Of a stretch of 16,221 bases of DNA, positions 7,264-14,813 are shown piece after piece. Every line of letters starts with the position of its first letter. Position 1 is the first letter of the stretch. Location: the NCBI GenBank assembly GCA_012270665.1, contig JAAXHY010000146.1:308-16528 (forward strand), given 5' to 3'. Made by a program: the position numbers and the translations under genes. The notes beneath the pieces are model-generated. The model worked only from the letters and a program-made list of their open reading frames with translations, searched no databases and was not told where the DNA came from. Source of the DNA: Dehalococcoidia bacterium. Its GTDB lineage: Bacteria; Chloroflexota; Dehalococcoidia; SAR202; UBA11138.

Positions 7264-8184
7264 ATGCCTGACGTCAATTTTCATCAACTTCTCATATTTC
7301 ATAATGTTGCCCAGTTGGGCAGTTTCACCAAGGCCGCTCGGGAACTGGGTATAAGTCAGCCCGCAGTGTCTATCCAGGTGAAAGAGCTCGAGCGCAGCCT
7401 GAACACAACATTGGTAAATCGGGTACGCAGGGGTGTGATTCTAACAGACTCCGGCGAGGTAGTTTACGGCTACACAAAGCGTATTTTCTCCCTTGCAGAC
7501 GAGATGCGGCTCGCCGTACAGGACTTGGAAGGACTTCAGGCCGGTAGGCTAAGCATTGGTTCGTCGTCAACCCCAGGCGAATACATTCTTCCGTTGGCCA
7601 TGGGAATTTTCAGGGAACGTTATCCCAAGATAGACGTCTCTCTTGCCATCTCCAACACAGATACTGTCGTGCAGCAGATACTCAGCCACGAACTGGATCT
7701 GGGAATGGCGGGCGCCGACGTTGACATAGAGGGCTTGAGTTCATTCCCCTACGTAGAAGACGAAGTTGTCATCGTCACTTCCCCTACCCACCCACTTTCC
7801 AGAGACCGGAGATGGGTAAGCCTTCAGGAAATCGAAAACCAGCCTCTCATCATGCGCGAGGTTGGTTCCGCTACCAGGAACGCCGCGTCAGACTTCTTCC
7901 ATGCCCACAACATGAAAGTGAACATCGCAATGGAGCTCGGAAGCAACGAGGCGGTAAAGCGCGCGGCGGCGGCCGGCTTGGGCCTGGGACTTCTGTCCAA
8001 GTTCTCGGTAGGCCCAGAGGTCGTTGCAGGCTTTCTGAGCGTCTTGCGCGTGCGTGGGTGGAAGTGCGAGCGTCCACTGATAGTCTTCTACCGAGACGAC
8101 GGGCATATCAGCACTGTCCAGCAGGCATTTCTGAGACTGCTTCAAGTGGAGAGACCCCTTCCACCTGTGCCCCTGCAATTATAG
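7264..8184 (+). CDS. LysR-family transcriptional regulator
   Basis: This 306-residue protein has normal LTTR length. The N-terminal winged helix-turn-helix spans about residues 5-63 and contains GSFTKAARELGISQPAVSIQ (19-38), the classic LTTR DNA-binding signature, followed by a linker helix. The effector-binding domain runs from about residue 94 and includes GRLSIGSSSTPGEYILP and AAAAGLGLGLLSKFSV; the pattern is that of the CbbR/CysB-like group. It should bind DNA as a tetramer and respond to a small molecule, often an organic anion. Unlike most LTTR genes it does not diverge from its neighbour, so its targets may be the upstream ligase/CoA-transferase genes, the downstream UDP-glucose dehydrogenase, or itself. 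ATG 7264 matches the family start, but no ribosome binding site is visible, so a leaderless transcript is possible. Confidence 0.95.
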   Translation: MPDVNFHQLLIFHNVAQLGSFTKAARELGISQPAVSIQVKELERSLNTTLVNRVRRGVILTDSGEVVYGYTKRIFSLADEMRLAVQDLEGLQAGRLSIGSSSTPGEYILPLAMGIFRERYPKIDVSLAISNTDTVVQQILSHELDLGMAGADVDIEGLSSFPYVEDEVVIVTSPTHPLSRDRRWVSLQEIENQPLIMREVGSATRNAASDFFHAHNMKVNIAMELGSNEAVKRAAAAGLGLGLLSKFSVGPEVVAGFLSVLRVRGWKCERPLIVFYRDDGHISTVQQAFLRLLQVERPLPPVPLQL

Positions 8185-8206
8185 ATCCTCTTCGAGAAAC
8201 TTACTC

Positions 8207-9520
8207 TTGAGAATAACAGTCATAGGCTTGGGGTACGTTGGCGCCGTAGCCGCCGCGGGCCTCGCCAACGCAGGCCACCAGGTACTCGGCGTTGATATCG
8301 ACCACGGCAGGGTCCGGTCCCTCTCCTCCGGCAACATCCCCATTTACGAACCAGGATTGGAACCTAGAATCGTCTCAGGGATGTCCGCCGGGAGCCTGCG
8401 TTTCCACCATCCGGATGACGTATGCGGATCAATTGGCGACATCGCTCTCATAGCTACGGGGACGCCGCCCAGCCAGAGCGGCGCCGCAGATCTCAGCCAA
8501 GTCAAGTCCGCGTTGAAATGGATAAAGTCAAAACCTCACGACGATCTCCTCGTAGTCATGAAGAGCACTGTTCCCCCTGGCGCCGGGCGCAGACTGCTGG
8601 CCGAAGACCTAGGTGGAAGCCGCATACGTTACGCCTCCAATCCTGAATTTCTTCGCGAAGGTCATGCTGTGGCGGATTGGGACTCTCCGGACCGGATCGT
8701 CATCGGCGCGGAGCCCGGAGACCACGAGACGATAGACGCGGTAAAGAAAATGCACGACGGCATTTCGGCTCCATTCGTGGTAACGGACATCACCAGCGCC
8801 GAAATGACCAAATACGCCAGCAACGCATTCCTCGCCACACGCATCTCCTTCATCAACGAAATTGCGTCTCTATGCGAGCGAGTTGGCGCGTCCATTGACG
8901 CCGTGAGCGAAGGTCTGGCGCTGGATCCGAGAACAGGGAGCAGGATATACGCGGGTGTCGGCTATGGCGGGTCCTGCTTTCCGAAAGACGTGCGCGCGCT
9001 CGATTATCTCGCGCTGACGAGCGGCGTCAACTTCGAGTTGCTCCGATCAGTCATCAGTGTCAACAACAAACAGCGTCTCTTGCCTCTCTACGCTCTCAGA
9101 AACCGGTTCGGAGGCGCAATTTCGGGCCTCAAGGTCGGCGTTCTCGGACTCGCTTTCAAGCCCGAGACCGACGACGTTCGAGACGCCCCGTCTCTCGACC
9201 TCATTCGCGCGCTCATTGACGAAGGTGTCGAAGTCCAGGCGTTCGATCCACGAGCTTCACAAACAGCCGCCCGGGAACTTCCGCCTTCAACCAATATCGT
9301 GGACGACCCGGTAGAGGCTTCCGCCGGAGCGCAGGCTCTCGTCCTTCTCACCGAGTGGGAAGAGATAGTCAGCGCCGACTGGAAGGAAGTCGCGCGCTGT
9401 ATGCGTCCTCCCCGATTCGTGTTCGACGGGCGCAATTGCCTGTCTCCCCAGGCGATGGACATGATAGGATTCGAGTACCACAGCGTAGGCAGGAACAATC
9501 AACCGAATCCATTCGTTTAG
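8207..9520 (+). CDS. ugd: UDP-glucose 6-dehydrogenase
   Basis: The 437-residue protein has the domain order of UDP-glucose/GDP-mannose dehydrogenases. It has an N-terminal NAD-binding Rossmann domain with GLGYVG (7-12), STVPPGAG at 120-127, NPEFLREG (145-152), Lys202 in EMTKYASNAFLATRISFINE, and the catalytic Cys257 in GYGGSCFPKD. A C-terminal UDP-binding domain contains LGLAFKPETDDVRDAPS. EFLREG and SCFPKD favour UDP-glucose over GDP-mannose as substrate. It oxidises UDP-glucose to UDP-glucuronate with two NAD+, a precursor of acidic envelope glycans. The start is TTG 8207, which puts the Rossmann strand right at the N-terminus (RITVIGLG); no nearby ATG or GTG does this. It lies 22 bases after the LysR stop and 10 bases before the ABC exporter. 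Confidence 0.93.
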   Translation: MRITVIGLGYVGAVAAAGLANAGHQVLGVDIDHGRVRSLSSGNIPIYEPGLEPRIVSGMSAGSLRFHHPDDVCGSIGDIALIATGTPPSQSGAADLSQVKSALKWIKSKPHDDLLVVMKSTVPPGAGRRLLAEDLGGSRIRYASNPEFLREGHAVADWDSPDRIVIGAEPGDHETIDAVKKMHDGISAPFVVTDITSAEMTKYASNAFLATRISFINEIASLCERVGASIDAVSEGLALDPRTGSRIYAGVGYGGSCFPKDVRALDYLALTSGVNFELLRSVISVNNKQRLLPLYALRNRFGGAISGLKVGVLGLAFKPETDDVRDAPSLDLIRALIDEGVEVQAFDPRASQTAARELPPSTNIVDDPVEASAGAQALVLLTEWEEIVSADWKEVARCMRPPRFVFDGRNCLSPQAMDMIGFEYHSVGRNNQPNPFV

Positions 9521-9530
9521 GCGGCTCCCC

Positions 9531-11342
9531 TTGAACGAATTCATCTACCTCATTCGCTATCTCTATTCGATGATTCGGTGGCGGCTGTTCGTTTGGGTCG
9601 TTTTGCTGATGTTCGCCTCCCTCCTCGAGGGAATCAGCGTCGGAATGATTTTGCCCATTCTCGGAGGGTCCGAGTCTGCCGACACTCCCCTTCATAGATT
9701 CCTGACAGACGGGGCCGAATTTCTCGGACTTCCATACACCCTGCCTGTCGCCGTCACCGGAATGGCGGTTCTCTACCTCGCCCGCACAGGATTCATCATC
9801 TACCAGCGCGTCTATGCCGCAGACATCACCGGAAAGCTCATGGCACAGCTCAAGATAGAGTTGGTCGAGCAGGTTTACAGCGCCGACTACCAGTACTTCC
9901 TAGAACGTGGCCTCAGTTCATTCACCAACGCCGTAACCACCGAACTCAACAACGTATCCCAAGCCTTCGAGTGCTGCAACAGGTTCATCGTGAACTCTGG
10001 ATTCGCGATCGTGTACGTAGCCCTCCCTCTGGCTATCAACCCTGTTTTCACCAGTGTCGTCATCATCGTGGGAGCGCCCGGCTACTTCCTCCTCAAGAAG
10101 ATATTCAACGTCACCCGCGGATTCTCCATTAGGTCAACCAACGCCAACCAAGACCTTCAGTCATACATCATCCAGGGTCTAGTCAACTTCAAGTACCTTA
10201 AGTCCACGGCCTCGCACCGCGGCATATTCGGACGCATTCGCGAAACCAGTCGAGAGCAGGGACGTCTGGAATACAAGCAGTCCGCCCTAGCCGCCATACT
10301 GGAAAACGGCACCGATCTATTCTTTATGCTCATTATCGCGGGCTTGTTGATCTATTCCGTCGAAATCGCCCGCAACAACCTCTTGGAAATTCTGTTCATC
10401 CTGTTCATCGTTCGCCGAGCAATGGTCTATGCCCTTACCGCCCAGAGATCATTTCAAGAATTCCTGAGATTCTCCGGAAGTATCCTAAACTTCCAGACGC
10501 TTAGCCGGGAACTTGTCACGAGGGAAGAACCGGCCACTGATTCCGGCACATCTCCCGACTTCAATCAACCCATCACACTTGCCAACGTCTCCTTTGAGTA
10601 CGAAGGCTCCGACAAAGTCTTGGATAACGTAAGCCTTACCATACCGCCTAACAGCATGGTCGCATTCGTCGGAGCGTCGGGCGCGGGCAAGTCAACACTC
10701 GTTACCATGCTCACAGGACTGCTAAAGCCAACCTCTGGTCAGGTTTCCATTGGTGGAGTTCCATATGACGATCTAGCTCATCGCAAACTCCGCGAAGGCA
10801 TAGGCTACGTAACCCAGGAAAGCGTTATCTTCAACGACACTGTCCATAACAACATCAGCCTGTGGTCGCCTGAGGACCAGTCCCGCGACAAAGTCCGAGA
10901 CGCCGCCCGCGCCGCCCGTGTATCCGACTTCATTGATAGTCTCTCTGACGGCTACGAATCCCTGCTTGGCGACAACGGCATCAACATCTCCGGCGGCCAG
11001 CGACAGCGAATCTCCATAGCGCGTGAACTCTACAAAGACACCGGACTACTCATATTCGACGAAGCCACCAGCGCGCTAGACACAGAGTCCGAAATCGAAG
11101 TGCAGAACAGCATAGACGCTCTGCGCGGCGACAAGACGGTAATCCTAATCGCTCACAGACTATCAACCGTCAGAAACTGTGATGTGATATTCGTGCTTAG
11201 AGATGGACGCATCGTTGAGCAGGGCGCTTATGACTACCTCTACGACCTCGAAGGTGAATTCACCCATATGGTCAACCGTCAGACTCTGATGTCCGACGCC
11301 CCCCAAAATGGCCGTGAAGAATACATACCTCTGAACAGATAA
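9531..11342 (+). CDS. ABC exporter, fused permease-ATPase (glycan/lipid flippase type)
   Basis: This 603-residue half-transporter has an N-terminal membrane domain (hydrophobic segments at about 17-45, 73-93, 152-190 and 262-300) and a C-terminal ATPase. Walker A is GASGAGKST with Lys387, the Q-loop is Gln429 in YVTQE, the signature is ISGGQRQR (486-493), Walker B is LLIFDEATSALD with Asp510 and Glu511, and the switch His is 542. It should work as a homodimer in the cytoplasmic membrane. The N-terminal LLEGISVGMILPIL resembles PglK-like flippases of lipid-linked oligosaccharides and related polysaccharide exporters. Position 10 bases after the UDP-glucose dehydrogenase supports a role in exporting a uronate-containing glycan or glycolipid. 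The start is TTG 9531 with AGGCGG (9519-9524) upstream; ATG 9570 would lose the first 13 residues. Multidrug export cannot be excluded. Confidence 0.92.
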   Translation: MNEFIYLIRYLYSMIRWRLFVWVVLLMFASLLEGISVGMILPILGGSESADTPLHRFLTDGAEFLGLPYTLPVAVTGMAVLYLARTGFIIYQRVYAADITGKLMAQLKIELVEQVYSADYQYFLERGLSSFTNAVTTELNNVSQAFECCNRFIVNSGFAIVYVALPLAINPVFTSVVIIVGAPGYFLLKKIFNVTRGFSIRSTNANQDLQSYIIQGLVNFKYLKSTASHRGIFGRIRETSREQGRLEYKQSALAAILENGTDLFFMLIIAGLLIYSVEIARNNLLEILFILFIVRRAMVYALTAQRSFQEFLRFSGSILNFQTLSRELVTREEPATDSGTSPDFNQPITLANVSFEYEGSDKVLDNVSLTIPPNSMVAFVGASGAGKSTLVTMLTGLLKPTSGQVSIGGVPYDDLAHRKLREGIGYVTQESVIFNDTVHNNISLWSPEDQSRDKVRDAARAARVSDFIDSLSDGYESLLGDNGINISGGQRQRISIARELYKDTGLLIFDEATSALDTESEIEVQNSIDALRGDKTVILIAHRLSTVRNCDVIFVLRDGRIVEQGAYDYLYDLEGEFTHMVNRQTLMSDAPQNGREEYIPLNR

Positions 11343-11363
11343 AAGGTCATCATCCACCATTCT

Positions 11364-11386
11364 CGCCATCCGGGATTCCGGTGGCG
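11364..11386 (+). terminator. Bulged hairpin after the ABC exporter gene
   Basis: Arms CGCCA(T)CCGG and CCGGTGGCG pair over 9 bp with one bulged T around a GATT loop, 22 bases after the exporter stop. No T-run follows, so it may be an RNA 3'-end stabiliser or a non-canonical terminator rather than a standard intrinsic terminator. Confidence 0.45.
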
Positions 11387-11489
11387 CAGACGGACGTGTC
11401 CCAGAGAGACTGACCAAGGCCAGGGATACGTGAAACTATCAGAAACTCAAGGGCCGCCGATGGGAAGGAAATTTGTCTGCGCGCCTCGA

Positions 11490-11565
11490 TGGTGGAGCTG
11501 GGGGGACTCGAACCCCCTACCTCTTCAATGCCATTGAAGCGCTCTCCCAGATGAGCTACAGCCCC
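11490..11565 (-). tRNA. tRNA-Ala (anticodon GGC)
   Basis: Read on the minus strand, the 76 bases fold as a complete tRNA. The acceptor stem is GGGGCTG with CAGCTCC (one G-T pair), followed by discriminator A and an encoded CCA. The D-arm is GCTC...GAGC. The anticodon arm is CTTCA-ATGGCAT-TGAAG, giving anticodon GGC, and the T-arm is GGGGG-TTCGAGT-CCCCC. It decodes GCC and GCU alanine codons. It stands alone with no other tRNA beside it. Although tRNA 3' ends are common integration targets, no integrase or repeated 3' end is seen nearby. Confidence 0.97.
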
Positions 11566-11592
11566 ACAGTTTTGGCACGGAAGACACGGCTA

Positions 11593-11625
11593 AATATAGC
11601 AAACAGCCTTGGCCCCACGCAACGC
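11593..11625 (-). promoter_or_regulatory. Candidate promoter of the tRNA-Ala gene
   Basis: On the minus strand a TATATT box (plus-strand 11593-11598) lies about 28 bases before the first tRNA base. A weak -35-like TTGCGT sits 18 bases further upstream (11617-11622). The spacing suits a short leader before a tRNA. Confidence 0.4.
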
Positions 11626-11626
11626 G

Positions 11627-11643
11627 AGGACCGGCTAGGTCCT
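11627..11643 (-). terminator. Perfect 6-bp hairpin just after the RraA-like gene
   Basis: AGGACC-GGCTA-GGTCCT is a perfect inverted repeat that begins 2 bases beyond the TAG of the minus-strand RraA-like gene and before the tRNA promoter. There is no T-run, so it is a modest terminator candidate that would insulate the tRNA gene. Confidence 0.4.
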
Positions 11644-11645
11644 AC

Positions 11646-12386
11646 CTACCCGCCGCGCTCCCGTCTCACCCGGCTCCACTCTGCCATCAGATCGTCGTTC
11701 GGCGGGTAATACTTGCCCGGAGCGACACCCTCGGCGCGCACCTTTTCTTTGATGTAATTCTCGGCGCCCTCGTGGTCAATCGCCCACTCCAGAGCGGCCT
11801 CCGCCATCCAGGAAGGCACTACCAGAACGCCGTCATTGTCACCAACAAGCACGTCGCCCGGTCGCACCAGCGCGCCGCCGCACTGTATCTGTACGTTCTC
11901 CTCCGCCGGTATCGCGGTCGGATTGCCGTGGAAACTGCGCGCCTTTGCGTACACCCTAAGCCCATAGTCCTCGTCCAGGATGACGTCCAGGTCGCGAATC
12001 GCGCCGTCTATCACCACTCCGTCAGCGTTGTTCATCGCCAACTGGAGCAGCTTCACGTCCCCGGCCACCACGTCATCTCTGGAACCCATGATGTCCGCGA
12101 CCAGCACGTCGCCGGGACCGCATCGCCCCATCGCCACGTACTCGATTGAGTCCTCACCGGGCGCACGCTCGCTGGCAATATCCGGTCGGTTTGGCAGGAA
12201 TCTCAGAGTGCGCGCCCTTGCCGCAAACCTCTCCTTGCCCGGAGTGAAGTTCACAAGACCTTCGCAGACATTCAGGGATGACCCCATCGAGCGAACGGCT
12301 CCGTAGACTGTCGCTGTCGGGATACTCTTCAGTCCGTCAAGAACGTCCTGGGGCACTTCCACAGGCTTCATGTCGAGTGTGGGCAT
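11646..12386 (-). CDS. RraA-like family protein (possible HMG/CHA-type aldolase or demethylmenaquinone methyltransferase-like)
   Basis: The 246-residue protein matches the RraA/class II pyruvate aldolase fold. The diagnostic segment is [20 protein letters not shown] (109-128), followed by AIRDL with Arg131 and Asp132. These correspond to the Arg and the metal-binding Asp of 4-hydroxy-4-methyl-2-oxoglutarate/4-carboxy-4-hydroxy-2-oxoadipate aldolases. [18 protein letters not shown] (174-191) is the usual following strand pair. Members are either retro-aldol lyases making pyruvate from aromatic breakdown products or RNase E regulators; the environment favours a metabolic role. ATG 12386 is supported by AAGGAG on the minus strand (plus 12393-12398). 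The gene is divergent from the luciferase-like monooxygenase across a long regulatory gap, so the two may share control. The C-terminal tail after residue 200 is longer than in minimal RraA (about 160 residues). Confidence 0.9.
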   Translation of the reverse strand: MPTLDMKPVEVPQDVLDGLKSIPTATVYGAVRSMGSSLNVCEGLVNFTPGKERFAARARTLRFLPNRPDIASERAPGEDSIEYVAMGRCGPGDVLVADIMGSRDDVVAGDVKLLQLAMNNADGVVIDGAIRDLDVILDEDYGLRVYAKARSFHGNPTAIPAEENVQIQCGGALVRPGDVLVGDNDGVLVVPSWMAEAALEWAIDHEGAENYIKEKVRAEGVAPGKYYPPNDDLMAEWSRVRRERGG

Positions 12387-12749
12387 GATTTCTCCTTGGG
12401 CATTGATTCTGATTTGTAGTTGAAGTTGAACAGGTGGCTTCCGGTGGAGTAACTAGTGACCTGACAGCGGACTCTTCACCTGTTACCCACCTGTATTTCA
12501 CCTGCATTAGCTATGGGGAAATTTTTCACCGGCTCTGATTTTCTTAAGCATAATCTCGCATTTATGTATGTAGCATTAGAAATCTTGTTCTTCATGGGTG
12601 TATTGTAGCGCATCGTCGGAATTGTTGTACAGCGCTGAGGGGAATTTTTGCAATCGTCGCCAAGCTCAGGCTCCTACTTGCCCAATCGCAACTCCTGCTC
12701 TATCATTCGCCCCATAGTCCCTAGCGCGATTGCTCCCAGGAGGACAGAC
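12387..12749. promoter_or_regulatory. Divergent intergenic region with phased CACCTG repeats
   Basis: This 363-base gap between the RraA-like gene and the monooxygenase has no credible gene. CACCTG occurs at 12477, 12488 and 12499, an exact 11-bp period, with the unit extending to TTCACCTG in the outer copies. The reverse form CAGGTG lies at 12431-12436, and a further GGTGG at 12443. Such one-helical-turn direct repeats resemble binding sites of OmpR/PhoB-type response regulators; the TTCACC core recalls PHO boxes of actinobacteria, from memory. An AT-rich stretch (12540-12600) probably holds the monooxygenase promoter. A near repeat, GGGGAAATTTTT (12515-12526) and GGGGAATTTTT (12639-12649), is also present. 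Confidence 0.5.
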
Positions 12750-13937
12750 ATGATTACCAAGTTCGACAGCCTGTACGCCGGCCACGTTGACATGGACAAC
12801 GTTGGCTACGCCGGGACCGCGGTGAACGACCGCTACTTCGGCAACGACCACCTTGTTACGGCCTATGACAAGGCTGAGAATATAGCCAAGACGATGGACA
12901 GGCTAGGCTACGACACCTTCTGGATGGCGGAACACCACTTCCAGCCGGAGGGCTACGAGTGCATCCCGAACCTGCTCATGATCGCCGTTCATCTTGCCCA
13001 CCTGACCGAGGATCTCAATATAGGATGCGGCTTCAATATCACTCCGATGTGGCATCCGCTCCGGCTTGCCGAAGACTACGCGACCGCCGACATACTCACC
13101 AACGGACGGGTGATATTCGGAGTCGGACGCGGCTACCACACCCGCGAGGTGGACACCTTCGGCTCTCCCCTCCTCGACCAGGAAGCCAACCGCAACCTGT
13201 TCGAGGAGCAGGTTGACATCATCTTCCAGTCGTTCAATGAAGAGTCGTTCTCGCACAAGGGCGAGTACTACACCATACCTCCCGAAGTGCCGTATAGAGG
13301 CTACACGCTCAAGGAGGTCACCCTAGTTCCACGCCCGGTGAACCTCCCCGTCGAATGCTGGCAGCCGATACAGAGCGCCACCCCGCGCGGCCTCGACTTC
13401 ATGGCCAAACATGGCATCAAGGGCATGATAGGCGGAGGCGTAGCCGAGGGTGGCGCGATGCACAGGGTCATGGAAGCCTATCGAGACGCCAACACCCGCA
13501 GGGGAAGAGACCTGACGCTCGGCGAAAACCTCTCCATCGGCTTCCACTTCTACATAGCTGAAACCCAGGAAGAGGCGATAGAAGCGGCAGCCGGCTACTA
13601 CGAGGAAAACCTCAAGATGTTCGGGCCGCTGCGCCTCGTTCGCGCCCTGAGCGACGAGCAGATAGACGCGATGTCAGATCCTTCGCGCGCGCCGACTGCC
13701 GACCTGCCGCGCATCGAGGACGCGGTGAAAGCGGGGGGATTCCTCGCCGGCCCGCCCGATCTGATCATCGAGCAGCTCAAGAAGCTGGAGGAGGCATATC
13801 CGGGGCTGGACAGGGTCGGAGTCAGCCACCCAGTCGGCACGCCGGAGTCGGTGATACTGGAGCAACTGGAGCGCTTCGCGGAAGAGGTGATGCCCGAGTT
13901 CTCGAGCGCAGAGGTCGAGGCGGCGGCAGGCAATTAG
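12750..13937 (+). CDS. Luciferase-like (LLM class) flavin-dependent monooxygenase
   Basis: This 395-residue protein is a bacterial luciferase-family enzyme (FMNH2- or F420-dependent, TIM barrel). Evidence is the N-terminal DTFWMAEHHF with Glu61-His62-His63, the hydrophobic core strand LNIGCGFNITPMWHPLRLAED, and the cofactor-binding stretch NGRVIFGVGRGYH (118-130). A C-terminal AGPPDLIIEQLKKLEE segment is also typical. It should insert oxygen into, or oxidise, an organic substrate. ATG 12750 follows a perfect AGGAGG at 12738-12743. The frame is open back to TTG 12648, but those 34 residues are low-complexity and lack family character. No flavin reductase lies in the window. The divergent RraA-like gene hints at a joint role in breakdown of a recalcitrant compound, since RraA-like aldolases act at the end of such routes; that link is inference. 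Confidence 0.94.
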   Translation: MITKFDSLYAGHVDMDNVGYAGTAVNDRYFGNDHLVTAYDKAENIAKTMDRLGYDTFWMAEHHFQPEGYECIPNLLMIAVHLAHLTEDLNIGCGFNITPMWHPLRLAEDYATADILTNGRVIFGVGRGYHTREVDTFGSPLLDQEANRNLFEEQVDIIFQSFNEESFSHKGEYYTIPPEVPYRGYTLKEVTLVPRPVNLPVECWQPIQSATPRGLDFMAKHGIKGMIGGGVAEGGAMHRVMEAYRDANTRRGRDLTLGENLSIGFHFYIAETQEEAIEAAAGYYEENLKMFGPLRLVRALSDEQIDAMSDPSRAPTADLPRIEDAVKAGGFLAGPPDLIIEQLKKLEEAYPGLDRVGVSHPVGTPESVILEQLERFAEEVMPEFSSAEVEAAAGN

Positions 13938-13950
13938 GGATGTGGTATGC

Positions 13951-13972
13951 GGGGCGGCGTGTGAGTCGCCCC
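13951..13972. terminator. Strong GC hairpin between convergent genes
   Basis: GGGGCGGC-GTGTGA-GTCGCCCC forms an 8-bp stem (one G-T pair) in the 44-base gap between the monooxygenase stop and the stop of the minus-strand protease gene. It can serve both directions. No T-run follows on either strand, so termination would be atypical. Confidence 0.55.
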
Positions 13973-13981
13973 ACAAAGTCC

Positions 13982-14335
13982 TCATATAAGCATATCCACT
14001 CGATTCAGCCTGCCCTTGACCGGGTCCACCTCGAACCCCAAGACCTCAAGGGCGGTGACGCCCAGAATCGGTGGGTCGTCTTCTGCCCCAAACACCACGG
14101 TAACGCCAGCGACTTCGCCGGCGTAGCGCATATTCGCGGCACCGACCTCACGTGTAACCACACCACCGAACCCCTGGAACCTGCGCCTACTGATTCGCTG
14201 AATTCCTAGCCTTTCCAACACACTCGACGGCAGTATGCTCAGAGTAGCGCCGGTGTCCACCATTACCCGAACTCTCTCGCTCACGTCCGAGTCTGTCGGA
14301 TTTAGCACATCTACATCAACGTGTATGAATCCCAT
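13982..14335 (-). CDS. Retropepsin-like (clan AA) aspartic protease, single domain
   Basis: The 117-residue protein has VMVDTGATLSILP at 24-36, the Asp-Thr-Gly-Ala active-site loop of retroviral-type aspartic proteases with Asp27. It also has the second hallmark, PPILGVTALEVLGFEVDP (88-105), which matches the ILG-x-x-x-L pattern of the family. One domain of this size must form a homodimer to make an active site. No signal peptide or membrane segment is present. ATG 14335 has AGAGGAAG just upstream on the minus strand. It lies 15 bases downstream of the NTF2-like gene and is probably co-transcribed with it. The substrates of stand-alone bacterial retropepsins are mostly unknown. Protein processing is the likely role, but activity is unproven. 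Confidence 0.88.
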   Translation of the reverse strand: MGFIHVDVDVLNPTDSDVSERVRVMVDTGATLSILPSSVLERLGIQRISRRRFQGFGGVVTREVGAANMRYAGEVAGVTVVFGAEDDPPILGVTALEVLGFEVDPVKGRLNRVDMLI

Positions 14336-14350
14336 TTTATCTTCCTCTAC

Positions 14351-14722
14351 TTACGGCAGTCGCGTGGCGTGCCAGGAGGTCATCCGCCAATTGCCGTCGT
14401 TGTTGACGTACACGACGGTATATTCCAGCGAGAAGTGGTTGCCGTTTACGTGGACGTGCGCTCCGCCCCGCACTATGGCGGAGTCGCGGTATGTCCTCAC
14501 CGCCCGCTCCGCCGTCGGTGTGATGGACTCGTAGTTCAGTCTGCCGGACGCCAGCCCGCTTGCCAGGCTTTCTTTTGTATCAATGGCCGCGGTCGTGTGA
14601 ACGTAGCTCAGGTCGTCCGCCAGTATTCTGTCGAGCGTGTCAACGTCGGCGGCCACCATCGCGGTCAGCCGTTCTTCTTCCAGTCCCACGATTGTCGCTT
14701 CTACGTCCTGTGTTATCGTCAT
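14351..14722 (-). CDS. NTF2-like / SnoaL-like domain protein (DUF4440 type)
   Basis: This 123-residue protein has the cone-shaped NTF2-like pattern. It starts with a helix (IVGLEEERLTAMVAADVDTL), then ILADDLSYVHTT (33-44), which is typical of the DUF4440 group, a KESLASGLASGRLNYESI segment, and a C-terminal sheet ending in NWRMTSWHATRLP. Such proteins bind small molecules or act as isomerases and cyclases; the job of this one is unknown. ATG 14722 is chosen because AAGGAG sits 5 bases upstream on the minus strand (plus 14728-14733). The longer open frame to 14938 would run through the divergent promoter and into the opposite gene. It precedes the aspartic protease by 15 bases. Confidence 0.87.
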   Translation of the reverse strand: MTITQDVEATIVGLEEERLTAMVAADVDTLDRILADDLSYVHTTAAIDTKESLASGLASGRLNYESITPTAERAVRTYRDSAIVRGGAHVHVNGNHFSLEYTVVYVNNDGNWRMTSWHATRLP

Positions 14723-14734
14723 GGTCGCTCCTTT

Positions 14735-14813
14735 ACGTGTGTTTGGCCGAGAACTGACAAGTTCTACCGATAACTGTAAACTAACCGTTGCAAACTGACA
14801 ACGGAGGAACGCC
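14735..14813. promoter_or_regulatory. Divergent promoter region with three AACTG boxes
   Basis: Between the NTF2-like gene (minus) and the alpha/beta-barrel gene (plus), AACTGACAA occurs at 14752-14760 and 14793-14801, with AACTGTAAA at 14772-14780. The steps are 20 and 21 bp, about two helical turns each. CTGACA (14754-14759) and TAAACT (14777-14782) with a 17-base spacer form a plausible sigma-70-like promoter for the plus gene. Confidence 0.45.

Noticed and set aside
11490..11565. tRNA-Ala as integration site of a genomic island
   Set aside because: No integrase, no second copy of the tRNA 3' end, and gene style does not change across the tRNA.
12648..12749. 34-residue extension of the monooxygenase from TTG 12648
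   Set aside because: Low-complexity residues, no ribosome binding site, and ATG 12750 has a perfect AGGAGG at ideal distance.
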